A program made the position numbers and the translations under genes. The notes below the pieces were generated by a model. The model made no database searches. It had not been told where the DNA came from and saw only the letters and a list, made by a program, of their open reading frames with translations. From contig QAOA01003344.1 of the NCBI GenBank assembly GCA_003255065.1, positions 388,836 through 452,835 of the forward strand: a stretch of DNA of 64,000 bases, read 5' to 3'. Shown one piece after another: positions 53,001-64,000 of the stretch. Source of the DNA: Cercis canadensis. Its lineage: Eukaryota; Streptophyta; Magnoliopsida; Fabales; Fabaceae. Positions within the stretch are counted from its first letter, which is position 1. Each line of letters opens with the position of its first letter.

Positions 53001-53167
53001 TACCAATGTTCACTTGAGTGACCACTCTTTGATATTAAAGTACAAGGTACGCTTCCAATTTTGTTAGCTTTCGTGTTTCAACTTTCCACTTCATGTCTCT
53101 ATAATAATTTTTTTTTTTTTTTATACTTTTGACTATGATAACTGTTCTATCTTACATTATAATATTT
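50100..53167. other. Intergenic, no gene seen
   Basis: This contains a short (TG)n(CG)n run at about 50291-50308. An imperfect duplication of about 115 bp is at 50580-50745 ('gaggtacacacaagttgacccaa' versus 'gagatgcacataagcgaacccaa'). The rest is AT-rich. The minus-strand frame 51019-51357 is AT-rich translation without gene features. Confidence 0.5.
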
Positions 53168-53623
53168 AGGTTTGTTTGAGAGTTTGAAATGAGGGGAAAA
53201 GAAAGGAGAGGAGAGGAAAGAGAGAGAAAGAAAATGAAGGAAAAGAGAGAGGTTTTCCTCTCATTTGTTTTGATAATTAAAATGAGTAAAATGAGAGGAA
53301 AGAAAAAGAAAAATTCTATTGTAAAATATTTTTACTAGTTTACCATTTATTATTAAAATAGACATATTTAATATAAAATTAAATAATATAATAGACATAT
53401 TTTAAAAAATAAAGGAGTATAATAGTCATTTTAGCATATTTTCTCTCCAAACCCCCCAATTTGAAGGAACACAAGAATGAATTAAAAAAGGACTGTAAGG
53501 GTTGCATCTTATCCACCGGTCTCCTCTCAGCTTTTAAAATAAATCTTATAAACAGGGAGATGAAAGCTTTATTCATTTCCTCTTCTTTTCTTTACCCTCC
53601 AAAGTAACTCCCAAACAAACTCT
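53168..53623. mobile_element. Purine-rich MITE (same family as 12114-12320)
   Basis: The left end (GGTTTGTTTGAGAGTTTGAA, then ATGAGGGGAAAAG) and the right end (CTTTACCCTCCAAAGTAACT, then CCCAAACAAACTCT) are inverted repeats. Adjacent strand-asymmetric tracts are purine-rich on the left (GGAGAGGAGAGGAAAGAGAG) and pyrimidine-rich on the right. There is no open frame. Internal blocks match the 12.1-kb copy in reverse orientation. Confidence 0.7.
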
Positions 53624-55001
53624 TAAGAGACTCATTAGCGATTTAAATAGATGAAATTAATACATTTAGCTGCTACAATGTTTTTTGGATCATGTTAGAG
53701 GCCAGTTACTAATCGTTAATGGAAATTTTAACTTTAATTTCCATTAAGGATTATAGAAAACGCAGGAGCCGGATTGCGCCTTGTAAAATTCTAGGAAAAC
53801 AAAACCAGAAACAGAAGAAAAGGAGAAATTTGTGTGTATGTGAGAGAGAGAAGTAACCATGAGTTAATTTTATTTAACTAAAGATCCGACAAACCAGAAC
53901 ATGATAACAAGGATAAACTAGAGGGATAGTTTATTATTGTGTATTGATACATAATTTAAGCGTGATTAGGTGGTGGAACTAATTCTTAATTTTAGTATTA
54001 TTACAAAGATTTCAAAAAATTAAATCACCTTAGTGATAGTCAATTATCTAATAGTTGATAAATTTTGAGTTTTAATTGAGTTAAAGCTACTCTCTATTTT
54101 AAATCAATTTTTTTTGAATTGTGTAACATTGACCGGTTTAAACTCAAAAATTGTTAATTATTTGAGTGTTTGACATGTATTGTGACTCGATTTGTCAAGA
54201 TCTTTACAATAATACGGAAACCAAGGGTTAATTTTGCCACCAATGACTTGTGTCCGATTATGAATTAATACACAATAATAATACTAAAGATAATAGATCA
54301 ATAGAGTCACAAATCAAAAGGGACAATTCGGTCATTTCAGAAGGAAAGAGGGCAATAGTGTAATTGAGATTCGCATTCAAATCGAATAGAAAAGAAAAAT
54401 TATATCTCAATATTTTTGTGCAAAAAATAATAAGCAAATCTTGATTTTAAAAAATTGCTGAGAGAAGAAACAGTACTATGACCGCAGAGTTTGTTCACCC
54501 ATGCCCTCTAAATTTGAATATATTCCGGAGACAGCGGCTATTAATACTGGACAGTCCCACACCTTTATCAAGCCAACACAATAAGAAAAAAAAAATATTA
54601 CATAAAGCACATAAAAACAAAAACAAAACAGATGCCAAAATGCAAAGAAAAACCAAAGCAGTGAGCTAGCCAGTGATGGTGTATGAGTAAAAGTTGCAAA
54701 GTCCAAAGAGACTCAGAAACCAAGTGAAATATAAGAATTATAAGAAGGTTCCAGGAATCAAGGGTCAAGATCATGTGACTAGACCCATAAGACAAGGAAG
54801 TACCCAAGTTTTTAGGTTTCTTTTTCTCTCTTTCTAACTACTCTCTTCAACCCCCTCTCTGATTTATCCAAAACTCAATTCCATTTACACTCTCTGTACT
54901 GTGTTAGAGATATTACATGGTCTTCTTCTGGGTTCTCTGAAGCTGCTAGCTACTTCCTCTGTGTGGTGTCTTGCCATTTGATAACATCTACAGCAACCGC
55001 A
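53624..55001. other. Intergenic and CLE-gene upstream region
   Basis: No gene was recognised. Sequence from about 54820 is CT-rich (TTTTCTCTCTTTCTAACTAC), as is common in plant 5' leaders. Confidence 0.5.
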
Positions 55002-55334
55002 ATGATAGGTTTCAGAGAAAGAGAACAAAGGAGTACAAGAGAAAGAAGGTTATCTGGATCAAGAGCTGCCATTTTCTTCTTGTGGGTCATCTTAGTCTTT
55101 GCACTTATAAGCTTGGTTTTGTCTATTCACAATGAAAGCAGCAGCAGCAGCCATTCAATTAGGCCTCAAAGGAGAGAACGTGTTCTCAGCAGGGCATTGT
55201 TTGATGCACCATCACCACCTTCAACTACTCATGCTCAGGTTGTGGGCACACATGGTGAAAATACGGATGCAGATACACTTTATGGGGATGACAAAAGAAT
55301 AATTCATACTGGTCCAAATCCTCTTCATAATTAG
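55002..55334 (+). CDS. CLE: CLE peptide hormone precursor
   Basis: The single-exon frame of 110 residues starts at ATG 55002. A basic N-terminus (REREQRSTRERRLSGSR) precedes one hydrophobic segment at about residues 20-41 (AIFFLWVILVFALISLVLSI), which serves as signal peptide or anchor. A variable Ser/Arg-rich region follows, and the last twelve residues are RIIHTGPNPLHN, ending at the stop. This fits the CLE consensus: Arg1, Gly6, Pro7, Asn8, Pro9, His11 and Asn12, with Pro7 the usual hydroxylation/arabinosylation site. A basic residue (Lys98) just before the motif suits proteolytic release. CLE peptides are secreted ligands of leucine-rich-repeat receptor kinases controlling meristem and vascular cell fate. 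The Ile-Ile-His-Thr at positions 2-5 differs from CLV3 and TDIF types. The receptor cannot be inferred. Confidence 0.93.
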   Translation: MIGFREREQRSTRERRLSGSRAAIFFLWVILVFALISLVLSIHNESSSSSHSIRPQRRERVLSRALFDAPSPPSTTHAQVVGTHGENTDADTLYGDDKRIIHTGPNPLHN

Positions 55335-58300
55335 TGGCCAATTCCCATGGTAGGAGCCACTTCTTAATTGTATTCTAGTGTTTAATGCATCGTAGTTATA
55401 TTCAACTGCGCGCAAATGACAGTGTAAGATCCTTTGTGCTATTTGCCTTTTTTCTACTTTTTTCTTCTTACATTTTGGATTTAGAAAAGAGTGAGAGCAT
55501 AGCTTTAGCTTTTTCAGTGGGGTGTTTAATGAGGGTTTTAGCAAATGAGAAGGAATTGGGGTGAGAAAAGTGAGGAGGCTAGTGTTAATGCTCTCGTTTC
55601 TTTTGCAATGAATTTCATTTTTTCTCCCTTCTTCTTTTAAGTACCTCTTCAGATCAAAACAGAAAAAATGTGTTTCAATTGATTGGCAGGTACATTATTC
55701 ATCTGCTCTTCTTCTTCTTCTTCTTCTATGTTATGGTCATCCAATATCAAATACAATCCTGGATTGCTTATCAGTGTGGTCACATGCACCCGTTGATTAG
55801 TACAAGTACGCTATAATTGATACTGTTTTCCTGCTGAACAGTACTGCAAAATCATTGATTCAGTCACTGAGCACACAGTTTTGTGCGGAATTTCTAACTT
55901 TAAAAGCAATGCCGGGTTAAGATGCTAAGATATATGTTAGAGAAAAATCAAAGATTTATGCTTAAACTTCAAGAAAAAATTACCCTTTTTTTAAAAAAAA
56001 AAATCTTCTTTAATCTTGATACTAAAATAAGCATAATATGTGTCATGACTCATGAGTAGAGCGTCCAAATCTATGACCTTATATTATATTAGACTATTTT
56101 TTTTTGTTGGTGTAACTGTTATGGTGTTTGTTATGCCTTGTCTTCTGCGCCAGAAAGGGACAAAACTAGGCTAAGCAATGTTATGAGTCATTATTTACAT
56201 GTCATAATCACAATGGTGCTCTACATGTTATTATTGGCTATGCATTATTAATCACCCAACTTAATAGTTATACTCAACGTAACTCTATAAGTGACTCAAA
56301 TGGAAAATAATATACACATATATAAGCTTCAATTCACAATAATCCACAACTATATTATGTATCAGAATATGAATTGGGCACAAAAAAGATTAAGCAGAAT
56401 CACATGAATTCAGATTTTGTCATACAATATCATTTGTGAAATGTTATGAAGAAAATTTCTATATATCATTACTCAACTCAGTTATAGCTACTTGAAAATT
56501 GTGCATAATTATGCATATAAGAAATATGCAAGTAAAATTATTCTTAATCACGCTACATTTAGAAGGATAGAAATATGGTATGGTGTTTTGCTTGGATGGA
56601 TGAGCTGAGAGACGGTGTGAGACAGTGTAGGCATTAATTATTGGGTGGGAATAGGATTCCTTTGATTGATTATTCCTAGAAGTGCCATCTGTTTTTGACT
56701 TAAATGCACCAATTTTTTTCTCAAACGGGATGCCCGTCTCAATGGGCCAACACGCTTTCTCAAGGTTTAGGACACTGTACCCCCAACCAATTGAATATTT
56801 AATTGCATAAAATTTTGTATGAAGCTCTCTTTTTGGGGCCCTCCCCATATTTCATAAATGAGGCACCCATTGTAAGGAAAAGGCAGTTCTGGCCTTCATT
56901 CAGTTGTTCAATGAACATACAAACATCCTTGTGAATTGGGGAATTCACTTTCTTCCATACCCATTTTAGATATTATAGTTTTCTCAGTGTCACCTATGGA
57001 CAAAACAAAGTTCAAGCTCTCAAGGTGAGATCTCTATAAACAAGTTAAGGAAACTTCCTTGGAATGAGTTTTGTCAACTGAACCCCAGAAAACCATACCC
57101 AAAGAAATGGCTAGAGAATAGAGTAGATATTTCTTCTAACATAAGTTTTGGATAACTTCAAAAGATTCTGTTCAAGAATGAGACCAAGATGTAAATTTTT
57201 TTTCCCCCTTCTCACTCCTCTCTTTACAAGGGAAATTTATAGTAGTGCTTCCCCATGAAATGAATGTTTGCTTGGAGCCATTATAGAGCGCACACATAAA
57301 TGTGTGTTTAAAGGAGTGATAAGAGTGCAACTACCCCATCTCTTCATTGTCCAACTTCCATAAAACTCTAGTTTATTGCACCTACCCACCCAACTCTTTG
57401 CTGTATGCCTTGCTACTAGCTGGTTTATAACTATTTTCCATCTATATTTTTTCTCTCATTGGGATATGGGTTGCTTCTTCAGCTCCTTCAATATTATTAG
57501 GGAGCACCATTGTCATCCCTAATACCCTTGGCCAAAATTAAGGACCCACATTGTATGGCAAGTTGGTTGGAAAGCTAATGTGAAATAATATCATCTGCCC
57601 AAAAATAAAGGCTATGTTAATCAATATGGGTCACATACATACAACTTTGCAACCATAGCTTTAATTGATTATTGGTTTATCGTATTCAGTAAGTGGTTAC
57701 TTTCAAAGAGGCATATATCTTCAAAATTCATTTTCTCCACAGCAAATCTAAATCTTTGCTTCAAGGGGGAACGTTCTAATTGTTGAGATAAGAATTAACA
57801 CTATGACCTTAAAAGTAGGGTTATATTGAAAAGGGTCAGTTTCAAAACTTAGGTAGCCTACTTACACTATCTAATGTATAAGATGGTATGGCTTATATAT
57901 AATATGAAAATCAAAGTCAAGCGGCAAGACCAGGAAATACAGATGAATGCACTATGAAACAAATGAGTGTGACTAAAACTTCAAGCTGGAAAGCCCTTAA
58001 AAGTTGATTCTATAGTCAGAAGGAAATGGATCCGGTGTTTGACCATGACGTTGGGGAAGTAGTTTATTGTTCAAGCTATTTATATATTGGTGTTATAGTT
58101 CATAATAGCCTTTCTCCCCTCTATCTCTATTAAGCAAGTCATGTGTTTTATAAATTTTAAACTCTTCCTGTTTATTGAAGCAAGTGGTACGTTTTATATA
58201 AATTATTTGTAGACAGCCCTAGTGGTGATATGGGGAAGAAAAAATTAGCAGACGTGTGAAACATGCATTATAATAAGTAACTATAAGAAGTATCACACTA

Positions 58301-60022
58301 TCTATTCTAAAGGTCTTAAAGGGTATGAAAAAAAAAAACCAGTCTATTGCTTATGGTTATGTTATGTAATGAGACTGTTTTATCTTCAAACATTGATATT
58401 AATAATTTTGTGAGATTTGGAGTATTTCGGTTTTCAGAAGAGAGGGGACCAGAGAATTGGAAGACAACAAGTACTTTACCTGTTTATTCTTCTATAACAG
58501 AATTTATATGGGCAACATCAAGAAGTCTGAAAACAAACCTTTCTGTAATTTTTTTCTCCTATGTCTCTCTTTTTTTTTCTACTCTTATTTTCTAGATACC
58601 AAATGACAATGCCTATGTTGAAGTCGGAAGTTAGGTCGGATGACTGAATTCAAGTTAGTTTAATTAAGTTCAAGGTTTGATCTGTACAATAAACATGAGT
58701 GAATTAAGGGTCGGGTTGAGAATGCATGGACTCCAAAGATCAAGTTATATCAGTTTTGAGTAGGTAAAGTAATAGAATAAGAGAGTCCAAACAAAATTAT
58801 AATACCGATTGGAAAAACAGTATTTATAAAAGAATTGAGGCTATTTAGGTAATTTAATCAAAATGGGTCAAAAGTGGTTTGGACTTTGATAACCAGTATA
58901 AACACCAAATTAATTTTCTGTCCTATTTTTTCTCCTATTGTGTGTGTTTCCGGTGCAAACTTTTCTGTTGTTTTCTTCATCCCATTCTGGATGCAAACTT
59001 CTTTTTTTTGGTGGTTTCTTTTCCTTTTTGTGTGTTGCCTGGAACTTTAGAAGAGAATTCTTTGTTAGTAAAAATTTTCTGAAGGCAGAAGGGAAGAAGT
59101 GAATGGTGATTATTACGTTTGCATTAAAAATGATACATTCTAAGGTGAAATTGAATTCTATCCACAAAAGCACAGCAAGAATTCCCAGATTGCTTTGCAT
59201 ATATGAATTTTTTTGAGTGTTCATACTAAATTGTTGGGTAGTTTTGTAATGGCAAATTGAGTTGTTAATAAGAAGATAACATACCACCAAATACATCCTC
59301 ATGCTCGTCATATTTGGTAGTTGAAGCTTTATAATTCAAAGCCCTGAACATGGTTAAGAAAAAATTAAAAAAGAAAAATTATCAATCTCCACATTTGAAT
59401 CCATAAAATGATGTTTTTATATTGAACCACCCAAATTTAGTCTAAAATGCTATCTTACAACCACCAAAGTAAACAGAGACCAAGGCAAAATTTTAGAAGG
59501 CAGACAGAATTAATAAGGAAACCAAGAAAAGTAGGTTATGTACAGAAATTTACTGAGGTCCTTGGAGTTGGAGATAAAAAAGTCACAGACTATTATATTA
59601 CTCTGAGGAAAGCTTCTGAATACCTGCAAAGCAGCATCCTAGATCCCAAAAGCTCAACCTGAAAAATAAAGTTCTGCAAAGGGCAAAGATAACCAAAAAA
59701 ATGCTGCGTAACTTGTCTTTATCAACTTGAGGTGACAGATTCCTTAAATTCTTCACAAAGTAAAGTAAAAAAAGTTAAAAAAGATTATTTCAGATGTAAT
59801 TAATACGAGCATGATATGACTAATGGAAATGACTGCATTCTTTATTCACTTTTTTCTGTATAGATCAAATCAAAGATAAAGACAAAAATCCGTAAGTAGA
59901 GACTACAAGCTAATTGATTGCAGTCTGTTAGCCTCACAGTTTTTTACTCTTGATAGCAAATGATTTGAATTATTACTAATCTTAACTTATTATTTAAATA
60001 TGTATTTAGTGATAGATTAGTG
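55335..60022. other. Intergenic, no gene recognised
   Basis: The CLE 3' UTR comes first, including a (CTT)n run near 55707-55726. The longer frames 56459-56848 (minus), 58910-59311 (minus) and 59447-59662 (plus) have no family resemblance, splice partners or start context that I can support. Confidence 0.5.
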
Positions 60023-61240
60023 TTGATTTTACGCAAAACAAGTTTCTCAACAAGAGAAACAAGTAAAACTTGTTTCATTCAGTAAAATACTAATCATAAA
60101 GAAGAGTAGTGAATTAGAAGATTTGTAAACCTCTCATATCAAGTCAAAAGTTTAGCTCATCAAATCAAAATTAGAGGCAAGAAATGTGCACAATCAAAAA
60201 CGTTAGAGAGAAGCCCAAATTCAAAATTCAAAAAAGAGAAATTTCATAAAATTAAAAAGAAAAACATTCTTAAAGAATGAAAATTTTGCCAGAAGAGAGA
60301 TTTTCTCTTACTTGGAGATGCTCTCTCTCAAATCTAATTCGGTCAACAGCTAGGAGAATAGCTCAATCAACAAGGGTCATCCTTAGCTCTTCTCTATATA
60401 AATATGAAGACCTAAGGTCTAGAAAAGCAAGAAGAGAAGCCATCCAACAAGAACTATACTCTTTCATATATCTAGTTTTATTTTCTTCTTTCAACTCTAT
60501 AATATCTTGTGAAAGTTATTTTACTTTGGGTCATTATTATTGGGTTACTATAACATGTTTTTAGTGGGAAATTTTGGGAGAGAAATTTTTTTACTTTCTT
60601 TGTCAAATAGAGAGAGTTTCTAGTGAGCTCTTTGAAAATCAGTGAGAGAGTTTTTAATGAGCTCTTAAGAAATCAATTGAGAGAGTTTTTGGTTAGCTTT
60701 TAGGAAACTAAAGATTGTAGAAACTTGAACAAATAACCTTAAAAGCAAGTAGAACCCCAATCTTAGGAGAGTGTATGTAGGCACTATTTTGACCAAACCA
60801 CTATAAAAATTTTGGGCTCAATCTCTTCTCCATACTCTTTTTATTTTCTGTGATTTTGGTTTAATATCTAATATGCTGCATAATTAATTTTTATGTTTGT
60901 TTTATTGGTTTATAAATTAAGCTTGCTAAAAATTTGGTTATGTATCTAGCTTGATTAAATATTCTATATGTTTATATATGGTCCTTGAAATTCTAAATAA
61001 GGTTATGAGTGTTTCTTTGTGAGATATTTATGNTTCTTTATGAGATATTTATGTTCTTCAAAATCTGGTTCTGTTTCTATTAAGTTTTCTCGGTTGCTAA
61101 AGAACAAGTTATAAAACGAGTTCTTGGTCAAAGTTAGTACTTATAGAAAAAGTTGTAATTGGTGATTGTGTTCTATATAATTTTAATCTCCTATTCACCC
61201 CTTTAGGAACATATACATACTCTCAGAGTCAATCCTCCAA
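60023..61240 (+). mobile_element. Possible solo LTR / LTR-retrotransposon leader remnant
   Basis: TGTTGATTTT at 60023 could be a left LTR end. TATATAAATATG at about 60395 looks like an LTR promoter. A threefold repeat of about 36 bp (60609-60714, 'agagagtttctagtgagctc' type) lies in the transcribed part. The segment CTCCTATTCACCCCTTTAGG near 61190 resembles the end of some Copia leaders. There is no primer-binding site, partner LTR or polyprotein. The N at 61033 lies between two 20-bp copies (61013-61032 and 61034-61053). Moderate to low certainty. Confidence 0.4.
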
Positions 61241-62126
61241 ATTTTGAGTATGTTTCTTCTGTATTAGATGAATGGCTTGTCCAAATGCAAAAATTATTAG
61301 ATATAAAATTATTCTTAGATTTTCACCTAATAGTTTAAGCTTTTGGGTTGAATCTATAGTCTCTTTGACCAAACGATTAAAAAATTAAATTCTTCTAGCT
61401 TCATTTTCTCAATTAAATTAAAATTTCAACAAAATGCATAAGTGTGTCTATGCTTTGTTTACACTTCAAGCTCAAAGAATTTTTGTGTGTCAAGACATAT
61501 TAGATATAAAATTATTTATAAGATTTTACCTAATAACTCTAAGTTAGAATGATTATTGACTTAAGTGTCTTCTGAAACAAAGGCACTTAATAAAGTTGAA
61601 AGGTCCAAAAAGTAATGATGCCCATCCCAACTACAAATCATAGTTTAACATGTGTTAGATTAGCTTCGAACATGGAACCGAATGTCAAGTTTCAGAGACT
61701 GCATGACATTGTATGCGTTAGCTACCGACAAATTTTTCCAGGAGCATGCCTCTTAATTCAGGGGGAACAAAAAATTACAAGTACAGATCCAGTTTGTTAT
61801 CCGAAAATGCTGCAGATAACTGGACAATCCTCTTGCGGCCACAAGATCAATTAATTACCTAGTTCTCAAGCTGATGTTGAACAATCTAAATCAGAAGTCC
61901 TTATTTGGGCATGAATCATCAACATTATCCATTTTATGCTGTCTGAAGATATTTTCTGAGCATAAATAAAATCCATATGCCAGAAAAAAAAGGTTTCAGT
62001 CCAGCTGACTGGGATGCTGCTAGTCGCCATTAATGTGATCTCTAGTTCTGTGCAAGTCTTAGTAATCATTTATGTCTATGAAGTTGTTACTTTTAGTTCT
62101 TCCCTCACTATCAGAAATAGAATATT

Positions 62127-62158
<32 letters not shown>

Positions 62159-62179
62159 CTTTTTTTTTTTTTATCTTCA
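61241..62179. other. Intergenic with (TA)n microsatellite
   Basis: No gene is supported. A (TA)n run lies at 62129-62158, followed by a T-run to 62172. Confidence 0.5.
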
Positions 62180-63078
62180 GACTTGAGAACCTCTCCAAGC
62201 TTTAAGGATTAGGTACATGATCACTTGAACTATTACTTGAGATCATACTAAAATTTAATTAATTTTGATTAGAAAAATATTTATTTATTGTTTGGTGCAA
62301 ATAGAAATTTGAACCATAAGTAATCTACCTTGTAAAGAAGCAATAAAATCGAGTATTTATTTCTCATGAATTGAAGCCATTAAATAAATATTCCGTTTCA
62401 ACATGATATTTAGATCATTAGAATTATATATGTGAAATTGTAGGACACATTTTTTTTATTTTTGTCTTGTTCTTAATTGGAAGCTGCTTGACTCCATAAT
62501 TAACATTTTCTGTTCGAGATCTGTTCGCCTGTCTTGATCTTCAGTTAACATTAATTGCTTGGTTTAGCCCAAGCAAATTTGAGAAAAAATTTCTACAAAT
62601 AAACCAGATTCAGATGAAAAGATCTGAGGNGACTTGAGAACCTCTCCAAGCTTTAAGGACTAGGTACATGATCACTTGAACTATTACTTGAGATCATACT
62701 ACAATTTAATTAATTTTGATTAGAAAAATATTTATTTATTGTTTGGTGCAAATAGAAATTTGAACCATAAGTAATCTACCTTGTAAAGAAGCAATAAAAT
62801 CGAGTATTTATTTCTCATTAATTGAAGCCATTAAATAAATATTCCGTTTCAACATGATATTTAGATCATTAGAATTATATATGTGAAATTGTAGGACAAA
62901 TTTTTTATTTTTGTCTTGTTCTTAATTGGAAGCTGCTTGACTCCATAATTAACATTTTCTGTTCGAGATCTGTTCGCCTGTCTTGATCTTCAGTTAACAT
63001 TAATTGCTCGGTTTAGCCCAAGCAAATTTGAGAAAAATTTTCTACAAATAAACCAGATTCAGATGAAAAGATCTGAGG
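62180..63078 (+). repeat. About 450-bp direct duplication around a single N, probably an assembly artefact
   Basis: 62180-62629 and 62631-63078 are nearly identical, with a few substitutions and a small indel in a T-run. They are separated only by the N at 62630. The arrangement equals that at 26047-26649. Confidence 0.9.
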
Positions 63079-63495
63079 AATTAAGTACATTAGAACCAAA
63101 AAATTATGTCCACGAATTACAATCATCAATTGCAACTACTACAGTATTGTTGTTGCAATAGCAAACATAACCACATCTCTCATAGATTTGAATCCATATT
63201 GCCATTTTTTTTTTTCATAATTTTCATTAATTTCAAAAATTACCATAAAATCAATTTGACGGAATGAAAAAGACATATATGGTAGAATCCTAACCATAGA
63301 ATACGAACCTAATCAAAATGCATACATTTGTCTCATCTACAATGGGGATGGTGAGAAAAGATATATTTTACATCCTAGAGAGGCTATAATTGGCGATACC
63401 ATTGTAAACAAAACAATATATAGAAACTAGCAAACTACAACTACCCAAACAATTATAAGACAATTGTAGATTATAGCAACTACAATCTCCCGCCA
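63079..63495. other. 3' flank of the CHX gene
   Basis: AT-rich sequence, presumably including the 3' UTR of the minus-strand antiporter gene. No other feature was recognised. Confidence 0.55.
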
Positions 63496-64000
63496 CTATT
63501 TAACAGTACGTTGTTGTTGTTGCACAACTAAAATAGAAGCTCTAGTGTCCAAGTCTGGGGAAGCAAGCATGTCTCCAATGACGCCCAACTCTGGAAAATC
63601 ACTCCAGTTTTGAAGTCCTGCAGTCTGCGGTGTTTCGATCCCATTGTTTCTTCCAACAATAATGAATTCAAATTTCATTGCAATATCAAGAATGAAAGAA
63701 GTTGTTTCGGAAGGATTATCAATTGGTATTTCTTCATATATAATATTTTGAAGGGTTTGTTCCTTTACGTCATTTAGGACATCATCATCAAGCATGCGAT
63801 CCCAACTTGTTGGTTTGACGTGGTTGGAGGCTATGATGTGGTAAACAACAATCAAGGTGATAGTAGGTCCTGCAGCTGCTCGTTTAGCCAAACACAAAGC
63901 CTCGCGATCATCCATTCCTCCAAAGAAAACTATGGCTATGCGAGTTGATGAATTCATTGAATGGATCCCTCGACTCACAAGGATAGCAATTGAGCATGGA
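63496..64000 (-). CDS. CHX: Cation/H+ antiporter (CHX family), C-terminal part, cut by the window edge
   Basis: The minus-strand frame is open from the right edge (64000) to the TAG at 63496, about 167 codons without an intron. The edge codons read PCSIAILVSRG, the typical junction in CHX proteins between the two regulatory domains ('PCSVGILVDRG' in many members). RIAIVFFGGMDDREAL, the start of the C-terminal USP-like nucleotide-binding-fold domain, follows. FIIVGRNNG and LQNWSDFPELGVIGDMLAS also match the family, as does the ending ASILVVQQQ. CHX proteins are CPA2-family exchangers that move K+ or Na+ against H+ in endomembranes or plasma membrane. The membrane domain lies outside the window, so neither the subgroup nor the integrity of the gene can be judged. 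Confidence 0.92.
   Translation of the reverse strand, partial: PCSIAILVSRGIHSMNSSTRIAIVFFGGMDDREALCLAKRAAAGPTITLIVVYHIIASNHVKPTSWDRMLDDDVLNDVKEQTLQNIIYEEIPIDNPSETTSFILDIAMKFEFIIVGRNNGIETPQTAGLQNWSDFPELGVIGDMLASPDLDTRASILVVQQQQRTVK

Noticed and set aside
56459..56848. 129-codon minus-strand frame
   Set aside because: No recognisable domain, signal or splice partner, and the composition resembles non-coding sequence. Left as unsupported.
59447..59662. 71-codon plus-strand frame with a basic N-terminus
   Set aside because: It is lysine/arginine-rich because of local A/G composition. The start context is poor and I recognise no family.

Overview
The window is nuclear DNA from a flowering plant, almost certainly a eudicot. 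It is AT-rich, genes are sparse and interrupted by GT-AG introns, there are many small inverted-repeat transposons and SINE-like repeats, and the recognisable genes are plant families (WUSCHEL-related homeobox, CLE peptide, CHX cation/H+ exchanger, plant O-fucosyltransferase family). It looks like a draft scaffold: one 222-base run of N and about ten single or double Ns, several of which lie exactly between two near-identical direct repeats.

Layout. 1-12.7 kb is repeat-rich: a compound direct/inverted repeat, a gap, several MITEs and one short gene for a possible secreted peptide. A tRNA-Ser(AGA) lies at 12.8 kb on the minus strand. At 17-19.4 kb two mitochondrial-biogenesis genes converge: mitochondrial chaperonin 10 (CPN10, plus strand, promoter with duplicated site II elements) and a TIM17/22/23-family gene (minus strand) with a premature stop at codon 9. 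At 23.5-30.3 kb is a ten-exon O-fucosyltransferase-family gene, and at 32.0-36.3 kb a nine-exon phytanoyl-CoA dioxygenase-domain gene, both on the plus strand. A four-exon WUS-clade WOX homeobox gene is on the minus strand (39.9-42.3 kb). A five-coding-exon gene for a small multi-pass membrane protein with CREST-superfamily motifs is on the minus strand (46.4-48.4 kb, 5' leader reaching about 50.1 kb). A single-exon CLE peptide precursor lies at 55.0-55.3 kb. The 3' end of a CHX antiporter gene enters from the right edge (63.5-64.0 kb, minus strand). The rest is intergenic.

The genes are independent nuclear units, not an operon. WOX and CLE both belong to meristem/organ patterning circuits in plants, and CPN10 and the TIM-like gene both concern mitochondrial protein biogenesis, but nothing in the sequence shows that the neighbours work together. 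I found no convincing new multi-gene system. The best leads are the recruited splice-donor repeat in the WOX gene, the short CREST-motif protein with an odd multi-frame leader, the interrupted TIM17-like gene, and the compound repeat at 1-4.5 kb. Exon coordinates below were derived by hand from splice signals, reading frame and family similarity.
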